Source: Actinomycetes bacterium
GTDB lineage: Bacteria; Actinomycetota; Acidimicrobiia; Acidimicrobiales; RAAP-2
Length of the DNA: 41,431 nt
Direction: 5' to 3'
Assembly (NCBI GenBank): GCA_021809495.1
Contig: JAKAZI010000008.1
Location: 1-41,431 of the forward strand
This document shows positions 1-7,688 of the stretch, piece after piece. Under the pieces are notes generated by a model. It made no database searches, was not told the origin of the DNA, and saw only the letters and a program-made list of their open reading frames with translations. Position 1 is the first letter of the stretch; each line of letters opens with the position of its first letter. The position numbers and the translations under genes are program-made.

Positions 1-261
1 CTCAGCTCAAACAGCTTCGGTCGGTCGAATGAGCGACGTCACTCGACCAGTGCTCCCGGAGCCCGAGTCGGGCGACGATTGACCCCCACAGAACTTGAGT
101 GGTGTCGGAGTGCTGTCGTGCACAATTTCTGACTGACGTTTGAGGCTTTGGGGTTCCTGGGTAGTCATCAGTTAGTTCGCCCGATTGAATTTCCTTGCCG
201 AGAGACCTTGGGGAACTACCGCCGCTGCCTCGATTAGTGAGGAGCGACCAATACCTGGTGA

Positions 262-1395
262 TCAACTTGGCGGTAGCGAGACGTTCGCCCAGGTCGCTCC
301 CCCGTCGCTCGAGTGACGCACCACTGTCGTAGAGCCATTACAAATCATCAGGCCGTGCGAAATGTTGGCGAAGATCATGGGGTAAACGCTGGAACAGCGC
401 ACTTCACCGATCGGCGTGAGGCGCGAGCCTCCCTCGCTCACTCGATAGAGGTTGGGGGGAGTCTCCAGGGCTCCGTAGTCCAAGACGGCGATATTTGCGG
501 TGATCGGATCGAACGCACCGCCACCGGTTCCCATGTACTGGCGATTCGCAGGACTCGCCAGTGACCAGGTGGTGCCGCCATTCCCGGAGTGCCAAAACGA
601 CACCTCCATGCCCGTCGGGCACTGCGCCCACAAGGAGAGCAGGCTCATCGGCGTCATCGAGCAACCATTCACGCTCGTGAGTTCCGGGAACTTCTCTTCC
701 GCGCGAGTAAACGAGCGTCCATTGTTGTGCGAGGTCCACAGGTACGTGTTGGGTCCCGTCTGGATCTCCCAGACCGTACTGCCGTACGCAGCCAGCGAAG
801 GCCCGTAGTACGTCTGCCTCGGGCCCGTCCCCGTCCTCCACAATCGCGACAACGTCACCCAGTCCTTAGCGGCAAGTGACGCACGCCGCGTCGTGAACTG
901 GCTACATACGAAGCTTCGTGGCTTACAGGTGACCGAGGTCATGAAGATCTCACGGCTCGTCGCGACGACGGAAATCGTGAGATTCTTAGCGTGCAGAACG
1001 CGCCGCCACGTCCGCGCGCCATTGGTCGTTACGTAGAGGGTTGACGGCGAGGTCGCGCCCACGGTGGCGTAGCCGTCCATCGCGTTGGCGAAGACGACGT
1101 GGTCCAACGTCGTGCCCGCCAACCCGCCCTGCTCGGCAGTCACCGGCGGCGGTTGCACGCGTGTGAACGTCGTCGCGTCAACGTTGGTCCTGTACATCCG
1201 CAGGCACGCCGGCGCGTTGCATCCACTCGTCGTCACCATATAGAAGATCGCTGACGATCCCGCACGTACCAGCACAACCGGTGTCTGCGTCGACGACGCT
1301 GAAGCGTACGTGCTCGGAGAGACAACGAGGGAAATGATGGTTACGAGAGCCACCGTCAACAGCGAATACCTTCGAACGGCCGAGGCGGTCTTCAC
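262..1395 (-). CDS. Secreted Asp-box (BNR-like) repeat protein
   Basis: A 377-residue predicted exported protein of unknown function. Residues 1-33 form a typical signal peptide: basic start (KTASAVRRY), hydrophobic core, and an Ala-Ser-Ala region suitable for cleavage. The mature part holds several Asp-box-like motifs (TTNGARTW, SHNNGRSF, SGNGGTTW, SSDGGATW) spaced as in beta-propellers of the sialidase/Ycf48 type. Six or more Cys residues in the mature part could form disulfides outside the cell. The sialidase RIP motif and catalytic residues were not seen, so an enzyme activity is not claimed. The GTG start at 1395 has AAGGTG about six bases upstream. It lies alone, with the tRNA upstream on the same strand. 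Confidence 0.8.
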   Translation of the reverse strand: MKTASAVRRYSLLTVALVTIISLVVSPSTYASASSTQTPVVLVRAGSSAIFYMVTTSGCNAPACLRMYRTNVDATTFTRVQPPPVTAEQGGLAGTTLDHVVFANAMDGYATVGATSPSTLYVTTNGARTWRRVLHAKNLTISVVATSREIFMTSVTCKPRSFVCSQFTTRRASLAAKDWVTLSRLWRTGTGPRQTYYGPSLAAYGSTVWEIQTGPNTYLWTSHNNGRSFTRAEEKFPELTSVNGCSMTPMSLLSLWAQCPTGMEVSFWHSGNGGTTWSLASPANRQYMGTGGGAFDPITANIAVLDYGALETPPNLYRVSEGGSRLTPIGEVRCSSVYPMIFANISHGLMICNGSTTVVRHSSDGGATWANVSLPPS

Positions 1396-1624
1396 ATCAT
1401 CACCTTAACGATGAGAAGGTTCCGGGCCCGGTTCGAACGTTCTGCCACCACGCACTGGCGGCTTGAGTCTGGACTGACTTCATTGGTGTCGAGGACCCGA
1501 CGTGAACCCGAGCATCAGGAAAATCCGTTCCCAGCACACTGGCTCCCAAGTTCACCCGGTTCATACGCGAATGTCGAGAAATTACTGCGAGTTAGTCGCG
1601 CCGCGAAAACCGTTCCAGACAGCA

Positions 1625-1653
1625 CGAAGGCCCAGGCGGAACCTGGGCCTTCG
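1625..1653 (-). terminator. Hairpin just behind the initiator tRNA
   Basis: A perfect 12-bp inverted repeat (1625-1636 with 1642-1653) closes a five-base loop and begins eight bases past the tRNA 3' end in the direction of tRNA transcription. Its position fits a transcription terminator or 3' processing signal. There is no U-tract directly after the stem, so it would be the U-less type common in high-GC actinobacteria. Confidence 0.6.
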
Positions 1654-1660
1654 ATATTCG

Positions 1661-1734
<74 letters not shown>

Positions 1735-1967
1735 TTGGGTACGAACCACTCTAGCAGCCTTAGCGCAGGTGAAATCAGGCGGTGTCACGGGGACGACCAA
1801 AGCATCGAACGACGATCGGTGATGAAGGGTGACGAATTCGACGATGTGTGGCATGCGCGCCATGACAGCGTGAATACTTCGGACAGATTCCGCGTCTCGT
1901 AACTAACGACTCGAGCGAGAAACACCGAGCCGCACCATCCCAGGAGGGCCGACGATTCGTCAGACAC

Positions 1968-3206
1968 TCAAGCTATGAGTGTGGTGGATAACAGCACCCC
2001 GAGAAAGACGACCAGCGACGGCAGGACACCGATCAGGAACCGCGTACCGAAGCGCGAGCCGCCAGTCACGTAGGCGACGACGATCTTGACGAGCGTGTTG
2101 GCCCCGAACGCCGCGCCGATGGCGATGAGTGTGGTGGTGAGCCCCAGGTTCCCGTGAGCGTACAGGGTGGCGGCCGAGAGTGATCCGCCGTGAGCGTCGG
2201 CGAGTCCCGCCACGCCAAAGGCGAGCACGGCACCGGCCGATCCCAAGACGGCGGCGCCCCAGCGTCCCACCAGGGTCGCTCCAGTCAAAATGACCGCCAG
2301 CACGATCGCCGGCCAAATGGCGAACGCGTGCTCGCCCGCGGGCTTGGTCTGAACCGGTGCCACGTGGCGCGCCCTCCGGTAGACCGATATCGACGAGACC
2401 AGCAGCACTGCCACGCCCGCGACGAGGGCCAGGACCAGATGCACCGCGACGGTGCGCGACACGAAGAACACGATGACACCGAGTTGCACGAATGTGGCGA
2501 CACTCGCGATCTGCGCGCCGGCGATTGCCGCTGCGAATCCATCCGCGCCACGACTCGTTCGACCCATCGACGCGGTGGCGGCGGTGGCGGAGACGAATCC
2601 GCTGGCGAATCCGGTCGCGAGGAGACCACGACCCGGCCCCAATACTCGCACCGCGATGTAGCCAACCCACGAGATGCCCGTCAGCAGGACGACGATGAAC
2701 CAGATCCGTGACGGGTTCAACACCCCGTAGGGACCAAGGCTGTGGTTGGGGAGCAACGGCAGCACGACGAAGGCGACCACCAGGAACTTGACGGCGTCTT
2801 CCAGCTCGACGTCGGAGACCGCGTTACGCACGAATGAATGCAGGCGCTGTTTGGAGATGAGGACCACCGCGATCACGATCGCGAGCAGAGCTGCGAGGGC
2901 GGAGTCCGTGAAGCAGAGGACCCCCAGAAGATAGGTCGCGAGTGCCGCGACCTCGGTCGTCGTGCCCGGATCCTCTTCATTGGTGTTCAGGTATCCCACC
3001 GTCAAGAGCGCCGCGACCGCCACCAGCACCCCGATGACGACCCAGTCCCCCAAGTCGGCTGAAACCGTACCGAGTAGTGCGAGCAAGGCGAAGGTTCGCA
3101 CGCCGAGCGCCTCTCGTTTACCCTGATGACTCCTCTCGCGTTCGCCGCCGAGCAACAGGCCGATCGCCAGGGCATACACGAAGGAAAGCAGGTGCGCAAC
3201 GCTCAC
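1968..3206 (-). CDS. MgtC/SapB-type membrane protein with DUF4010 domain
   Basis: A 412-residue polytopic membrane protein. The N-terminal part has the MgtC/SapB signature: an opening membrane helix, the GLLLGGERER segment, then GVRTFALLALLG. The remainder is a series of hydrophobic helices of the DUF4010 type. Proteins of this architecture are widespread but poorly characterised; MgtC relatives are linked to growth at low magnesium and to modulation of membrane ATPases, and that role is not shown here. I chose the GTG at 3206 because the first helix follows directly. A GTG at 3275 in the same frame would add 23 residues with no family character. The gene is divergent from the Gmad2 protein gene and appears to be monocistronic. 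Confidence 0.8.
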   Translation of the reverse strand: MSVAHLLSFVYALAIGLLLGGERERSHQGKREALGVRTFALLALLGTVSADLGDWVVIGVLVAVAALLTVGYLNTNEEDPGTTTEVAALATYLLGVLCFTDSALAALLAIVIAVVLISKQRLHSFVRNAVSDVELEDAVKFLVVAFVVLPLLPNHSLGPYGVLNPSRIWFIVVLLTGISWVGYIAVRVLGPGRGLLATGFASGFVSATAATASMGRTSRGADGFAAAIAGAQIASVATFVQLGVIVFFVSRTVAVHLVLALVAGVAVLLVSSISVYRRARHVAPVQTKPAGEHAFAIWPAIVLAVILTGATLVGRWGAAVLGSAGAVLAFGVAGLADAHGGSLSAATLYAHGNLGLTTTLIAIGAAFGANTLVKIVVAYVTGGSRFGTRFLIGVLPSLVVFLGVLLSTTLIA

Positions 3207-3377
3207 GTGTAGTGGTCTATCGCACCTGACGGCGGTAGGTCGGCTTTGGCCACGTGCGCCGGGCGCACGAAACACGCCCGGGGCGGTAGCGCATCACGTC
3301 ATGGCGCCAACCCCGACGATTGGCCACACGAACACGATCTGACGAACGTCCCTGCTCGAAGAACGTACCGTCGGGGT

Positions 3378-4049
3378 ATGAGCACAGTTCGAAAGTCCGC
3401 CTTGGTCCTCGTCGCTCTCGCCGTGGTGGCCCTGGTCGCGATTCGGGCGCTATCCACGTCGCCGTCGCCCAGCTCGCCCGGTCAGACGACCACGTCAGTA
3501 GCCTCGTCGACGTGGCTGGCGGTCTGGCCGACTTCGACGTCGTCGCCCTACGCGACGCCAGCGGCGGCGGCGCGCAGTTTCGCCGTCCACGTTCTATCGA
3601 TGAAACACCCGATCCTCGAGCGTTACCGAGCGGGCGACACACGGTCGGGTGAGATCCCAATCCGCGCCACCGCCACGGGACCGGTGACGACGGTGCTGGT
3701 TCGCCAACTCGCTCGCGACACGTCGTGGTGGGTTCTTGGTGCCGTCAGTGACGCCATCGTCATCAACCAGCCATCGGCACGCAGTGCCGTCAGGTCGCCG
3801 TTCGTTCTCACCGGAGTCAGCACAGCCTTCGAAGGGGTCGTCAACGTCACGTTACGCAGTGACGCACTCGCCTCCCCCTTGGTCCAAACCACGGTGATGG
3901 GCGGCGCGAACGGCGTCATGGGGCCGTTTAGAGCCACGCTGGACTTCGCGTCAACGTCGAGTCGTTACGGCGTCCTGGTGCTCTACACCCGCTCAGCCAA
4001 GGATGGCTCGGTGACCGAAGCATCGGCTATCCGTGTGCGGTTCGCCTAA
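3378..4049 (+). CDS. Membrane-anchored protein with Gmad2-like domain
   Basis: A 223-residue protein with an N-terminal membrane anchor or signal peptide (hydrophobic stretch about residues 5-25 after a short basic start), then a Ser/Thr/Pro-rich linker. The C-terminal 85 residues match the pattern of the Gmad2 immunoglobulin-like domain: SPFVLTGVSTAFEG near its start, a GPFRATLDF strand in the middle and YGVLVLYTRSAKDGS near its end. Gmad2 occurs in spore-germination proteins but also widely in non-sporulating bacteria as an extracytoplasmic domain. The middle region (about residues 45-130) was not recognised. ATG at 3378 is chosen because upstream sequence lacks family character. No partner gene is evident. 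Confidence 0.72.
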   Translation: MSTVRKSALVLVALAVVALVAIRALSTSPSPSSPGQTTTSVASSTWLAVWPTSTSSPYATPAAAARSFAVHVLSMKHPILERYRAGDTRSGEIPIRATATGPVTTVLVRQLARDTSWWVLGAVSDAIVINQPSARSAVRSPFVLTGVSTAFEGVVNVTLRSDALASPLVQTTVMGGANGVMGPFRATLDFASTSSRYGVLVLYTRSAKDGSVTEASAIRVRFA

Positions 4050-4492
4050 CACGCACTTGATTCACGTCACATGATCCGCTTCAACGGACCGCGCAGACCC
4101 CGCAGGGACAATTTCGAATCGTTTGGCGCTGCGAGGCGTTCCCCTTGTGGCCGGGCAGGTCACCGTAGGGAGCCGGTATCTTCCCCTCCCAACGGTTTGT
4201 CGCGTCATGGCCGCCGAGAACTGACCCGTTGCACTCGTTGGCGCCCTGTTGTTCACGGCGTGGATACCGGTCCTCGAGTGAATGCTGCCGCGAGGTGCAG
4301 AACGGTCCATCGCGTGGCCGGGCAGGTCGCCCTTGCGACCGACTCCTCACGATACGAGGAACGGCCCTCGCGCCATCGACGAACGTGGAGCACGAACTAC
4401 CAACTCATCACGTCGCCGCTGTCCACGCACGTCGCCGCAATCACGGGAACACCGCCTGGCACCGCACGCACTGAAGTCACGGGCTCTTGCTC
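4050..4492. other. Gene-free interval upstream of the catabolic operon
   Basis: About 440 bases without a convincing gene. Short open frames exist on both strands but give Arg/Pro-rich sequences with no domain character or ribosome-binding site. A 14-base direct repeat (TGGCCGGGCAGGTC) occurs at 4148-4161 and 4315-4328. I see no RNA gene or mobile-element remnant. The right edge leads into the promoter of the enolase-family gene. Confidence 0.5.
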
Positions 4493-4508
4493 TGTAATAT
4501 GTGGTACA
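4493..4508 (+). promoter_or_regulatory. Candidate GntR operator over the -10 of the 3-hydroxyproline operon
   Basis: TGTAATATGTGGTACA is an inverted repeat (TGTA/TACA ends) beginning 24 bases before the ATG at 4517. It contains a good -10 hexamer, TAATAT at 4495-4500; no clear -35 is visible. Its TGGTACA core recurs, reverse-complemented, in the site at 14095 and, as TGGTATG, in the site at 19775. All three lie at promoters of the proposed hydroxyproline regulon. FadR-type GntR proteins usually bind short GTnnnAC-like palindromes. Assignment to the local GntR protein is inference. Confidence 0.5.
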
Positions 4509-4516
4509 TTTCAGCG

Positions 4517-5641
4517 ATGTCGAGGATCCAACGCATCGATGTCTTCTCGTACGACTTGACGTACGCGCACGGCGACTACGTCATGTCCGCAGGACGCACG
4601 ATTCGCACCTTACTCAGCACCGTTGTTCGAGTCACGACCGAATCAGGAGTCGAAGGGTTCGGCGAGGTCTGTCCCCTCGGCCCCAACTACCTGCCGGGCT
4701 ACGGAACTGGCGCACCGTCAGTCATCGCGGAGTTCGCGCCGTCGCTGCTCGGCCTCGACGTCGAGAACCTCGGCTTGATCAACCACACCATGGACGCCGA
4801 ACTCTCCGGGCACGGCTACGCGAAGTCAGTTGTCGACATTGCGTGCTGGGACGCCTTCGGCAAGGCCGTCGGTCAACCCGTGTACACCCTGCTCGGCGGG
4901 CGCCGTCAGGACGACCTGCCTCTCTACGTGGCGGTGCCACTCGATACGACCGAGGCGATGGCCAAACACGTCACCGCGCGCAAGGCCGAGGGCACGCGAC
5001 GATTCCAACTCAAGGTCGGCGCGGACCCGCACGACGACGCTTCACGGGTCGCCGCCATCGTTGCGGTCACCGGCGCCGACGACGTGATCGTGGCAGACGC
5101 GAACTGTGGTTGGCGCCTGCAGGATGCGGTGATCGCCGCGCGACTGCTCGAAGACTTAGACCGCGTCTACCTCGAGCAGCCGTGTCGAACGCTCGAGGAA
5201 TGTCTGATCGTGCGCGAGCGCACCACGCTGCCGATGGTGCTCGACGAAGTGATCACGGACCCCCAGGCGTTGATTCGCGCTTTCAACGCCAGGGCGATGG
5301 AAGCAATCAATCTGAAGATCAGTCGCGTCGGAGGTCTGACGAAAGCCAAGTTCATGCGTGATCTCTGCGAGTCCCTGGGCGTTCGAATGACGATCGAGGA
5401 CACCTGGGGCGGCGACCTGACAACGGCGGCCGTGAGCCACCTCGCCGCCAGCACCGACCCCGATCTGTTGTTCGCCGCGTCGTACATGAACGACTGGGTG
5501 CTCGAGCACGTCGCCGGTTACTCCCCTCGTTCGCGCGACGGGCGGGGCACGGTCAGCAACGCCGACCTCCCCGGTCTGGGCATCGACGTCGACGTCGCTT
5601 CACTCGGGGCTCCCCTGTTCAGCGTCGAGGTAGCGAAGTGA
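4517..5641 (+). CDS. Enolase-superfamily enzyme, probable cis-3-hydroxyproline dehydratase
   Basis: A 374-residue mandelate racemase/muconate-lactonizing-type enzyme. The N-terminal capping domain is followed by a barrel with metal ligands D194 (VADAN), E220 (YLEQP) and D243 (VLDE), and acid/base lysines K166 (FQLKVG) and K267 (NLKISRVGG), the arrangement of the MLE-like subgroup. Known relatives of this type act on hydroxyproline derivatives, either as cis-3-hydroxy-L-proline dehydratase (giving pyrroline-2-carboxylate) or as 4-hydroxyproline betaine epimerase. The reductase for pyrroline-2-carboxylate two genes downstream favours the dehydratase. The ATG at 4517 lies just behind a promoter and operator candidate, so the leader would be only about 10 bases. 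First gene of a three-gene operon. Confidence 0.82.
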   Translation: MSRIQRIDVFSYDLTYAHGDYVMSAGRTIRTLLSTVVRVTTESGVEGFGEVCPLGPNYLPGYGTGAPSVIAEFAPSLLGLDVENLGLINHTMDAELSGHGYAKSVVDIACWDAFGKAVGQPVYTLLGGRRQDDLPLYVAVPLDTTEAMAKHVTARKAEGTRRFQLKVGADPHDDASRVAAIVAVTGADDVIVADANCGWRLQDAVIAARLLEDLDRVYLEQPCRTLEECLIVRERTTLPMVLDEVITDPQALIRAFNARAMEAINLKISRVGGLTKAKFMRDLCESLGVRMTIEDTWGGDLTTAAVSHLAASTDPDLLFAASYMNDWVLEHVAGYSPRSRDGRGTVSNADLPGLGIDVDVASLGAPLFSVEVAK

Positions 5642-5689
5642 CGGAACACTCGTACGAAACACCGGGCGGGTCAGTGGCGGTTCGCTGAC

Positions 5690-6706
5690 GTGACGGCCGG
5701 TCTCAGCACTATTTCGTTCACTGACTACCACACAGCCGGTGAACCCTTTCGGATTGTTGAGGACGTTCGCCTACCGATCGATGGTGAAACCGTCGCCGCC
5801 AAACGAGTCTTCGCCCAGAACTCCCCGGAGCTGAACGCCGTGCGAATGTTGCTCTGTCGCGAACCCCGCGGTCACAGTGACATGTACGGGTGCTTCGTCG
5901 TCGCTCCCGACGACCAGGACGCGGACTTCGGGGTGCTCTTCTTCCACAACGACGGCTACTCGACCGCCTGCGGCCACGGTACGATCGCGCTCGGTGCGTG
6001 GGCGGTTCACAGCGGCCGCATCGTGAGTGACCCCGACGGTGTCACGCCGGTCACTATCGACGTGCCGTCGGGCCGGGTTGTCGCGTACGTGACCCAGACC
6101 GCCGGCGAGGTGACGTCGGTCGCCTTTGAAAATGTTCCCTCGTATCCAGTTCGACGTGGCGTCGACGTCGCGACATCGGTCGGGCACGTCAACGTCGATG
6201 TCGCTTACGGCGGGGCGCTCTACGCGTCGGTACCCGCGTCGGCGCTCGGCCTTCACGTCACGCTCGACCACGTACCCGCGTTGCGGGCGCTCGGACGTGA
6301 GATCAAGTGGGCGCTCAACGACTCCGACGTCGCGTCTCACCCACGCGACCCTCGACTGAGCGGAATATACGGAACGATCATCGTCGAGGAACTCGGGGAC
6401 ACGGATCGCGGACTACACCAGCGCAACGTCACCGTCTTCGCCGACGGACGTATCGACCGGTCGCCGTGCGGTTCGGGTACCGCTGCGCGTCTCGCTCTGC
6501 TCGCCGACGACCAGCGCCTGGACAGCGGACAGGAGCTGATCCACGACTCGATTGTCGGCACCCGCTTCATCGGACGCTTCCGGCCCTCCGGTCACGAGTC
6601 GCCCGGCGCGATCATCCCCACGGTCGAAGGCATGGCGTTCCGGACGGGCCGCGGCGATTTCATCCTCGACCCAGCCGATCCGGTCGGCGCCGGGTTTCTC
6701 CTGTGA
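5690..6706 (+). CDS. Proline-racemase-family enzyme with Cys/Cys site, 3-hydroxyproline acting
   Basis: A 338-residue cytoplasmic enzyme of the proline racemase fold. The first active-site motif is STACGHGTIALG (C94) and the second is DRSPCGSGTAA (C260). The surroundings of C94 (NDGYSTACGHG) look like trans-3-hydroxy-L-proline dehydratases, in which the second catalytic residue is usually Thr. Here both positions are Cys, as in 2-epimerases and proline racemases. It may therefore be a 3-hydroxyproline epimerase, a dehydratase that kept Cys, or bifunctional. The pyrroline-2-carboxylate reductase overlaps its stop codon, supporting a role in 3-hydroxyproline use. GTG start at 5690; no strong ribosome-binding site is visible. 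Confidence 0.8.
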   Translation: MTAGLSTISFTDYHTAGEPFRIVEDVRLPIDGETVAAKRVFAQNSPELNAVRMLLCREPRGHSDMYGCFVVAPDDQDADFGVLFFHNDGYSTACGHGTIALGAWAVHSGRIVSDPDGVTPVTIDVPSGRVVAYVTQTAGEVTSVAFENVPSYPVRRGVDVATSVGHVNVDVAYGGALYASVPASALGLHVTLDHVPALRALGREIKWALNDSDVASHPRDPRLSGIYGTIIVEELGDTDRGLHQRNVTVFADGRIDRSPCGSGTAARLALLADDQRLDSGQELIHDSIVGTRFIGRFRPSGHESPGAIIPTVEGMAFRTGRGDFILDPADPVGAGFLL

Positions 6707-7647
6707 CCGGTCCGTCCATGGATTGGATGTCGGGCGAAGACCTGCTCGCGACGCTCAGCATGGAGCAAGCCGTGCGCGCGGTCCAACGAGACCTTCTCGG
6801 CGGACTCGATCCGGCGCGCGACCTCGCGCGGGTGATCGACACCCTCGAGCACGGCCAACTCCTCTACATGCCATCCCAGTTCGGCCCCTACGTCGGCGCG
6901 AAGGTGTCCACCGTGGCACCGCTCAACCCGGCGCGAGGCTTGGAGCGGATTCACGGCATCTACGTCTTGTTTGACGCCGTCACGCTGGTCCCAATACTGG
7001 TGTTGGACGGCCAGGCGCTCACCGCGCTGCGTACGCCCGCCGTCTCGGCCGCAGTCGCCGACCACCTTGCGCCCGGTCAGGTCGACCATCTCGTGGTCTT
7101 CGGCTCAGGGACCCAGGCGAGCGGCCACGTGGAAGCGATGCGCGTCATCCGCGAGGTTGGCACCGTGAGCATCGTTGCCCGCGATCCGCGCCGAAGTGCG
7201 GCACTCGTCGACCGACTTCTCGCGATCGGCCAACCGGCGCGCCTCGGCACGGCGGCCGACGCCGCCGACGCCCAGGTGATCGTCTGCGCCACGACCGCGC
7301 GCACCCCACTATTTAACGGTGGGGCGGTCCGCGACGACGCGCTCGTCGTGGCCGTCGGATCGCACGAACCCGACGCGCGCGAGATCGACTCGACGGTGCT
7401 GGCGCGCGCCCAGGTCGTGGTCGAAGATCCGGGTGTTGCGCTGCGCGAGGCGGGTGACGTGATCATCGCGATCGGTGAGGGTCGCTTCACGGGGTCCGCG
7501 CTCGTCGCCATGCGCGACGTCGTCACCGGTACGGTTCAGGTCGATCACTCCCGACCGCGAATCTTCAAGAGCTCCGGCATGCCGTGGGAGGACCTTGTCG
7601 TCGCCGCCGAACTGCTTCGCGCCCGAGGTGAGGCAGGGAACAACTGA
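6703..7647 (+). CDS. Ornithine-cyclodeaminase-family reductase, probable pyrroline-2-carboxylate reductase
   Basis: A 314-residue enzyme of the ornithine cyclodeaminase/mu-crystallin family. Seen are the substrate-domain segment VGAKVST (K67), the DGQALTALRTPAVSA signature (R110, T111) and a Rossmann dinucleotide motif GSGTQA (134-139). Family members include ornithine cyclodeaminase, alanine dehydrogenase and NAD(P)H-dependent delta-1-pyrroline-2-carboxylate reductase. Beside two candidate 3-hydroxyproline enzymes the reductase is the best fit, giving L-proline as product. The GTG start at 6703 overlaps the previous stop in GTGA, indicating translational coupling; an ATG at 6718 is possible. 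It is the last gene of its operon and converges on the aldehyde dehydrogenase gene. Confidence 0.8.
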   Translation: MTGPSMDWMSGEDLLATLSMEQAVRAVQRDLLGGLDPARDLARVIDTLEHGQLLYMPSQFGPYVGAKVSTVAPLNPARGLERIHGIYVLFDAVTLVPILVLDGQALTALRTPAVSAAVADHLAPGQVDHLVVFGSGTQASGHVEAMRVIREVGTVSIVARDPRRSAALVDRLLAIGQPARLGTAADAADAQVIVCATTARTPLFNGGAVRDDALVVAVGSHEPDAREIDSTVLARAQVVVEDPGVALREAGDVIIAIGEGRFTGSALVAMRDVVTGTVQVDHSRPRIFKSSGMPWEDLVVAAELLRARGEAGNN

Positions 7648-7658
7648 CCGTCGGTACG

Positions 7659-7687
7659 AGCGGCGTCGCTCGACGAGTGGCGCCGCT
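7659..7687. terminator. Possible bidirectional terminator between convergent operons
   Basis: In the 41-base gap between two convergent operons, AGCGGCG (7659-7665) can pair with CGCCGCT (7681-7687), with a further TCG/CGA pairing inside the 15-base loop. No T-tract is present on either side. The position supports a terminator role; the structure alone is modest. Confidence 0.35.
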
Positions 7688-7688
7688 A

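Noticed and set aside
2-261. Minus-strand open frame of 87 codons at the left edge
   Set aside because: Low-complexity sequence with no domain character and it overlaps the end of the secreted Asp-box gene; treated as non-coding.
1785-1967. Short minus-strand open frame beside the MgtC-like gene
   Set aside because: No ribosome-binding site and no recognisable protein character.
4148-4328. 14-base direct repeat in the gap before the enolase-family gene
   Set aside because: Only two copies, GC-rich and without associated structure; not enough for an element.
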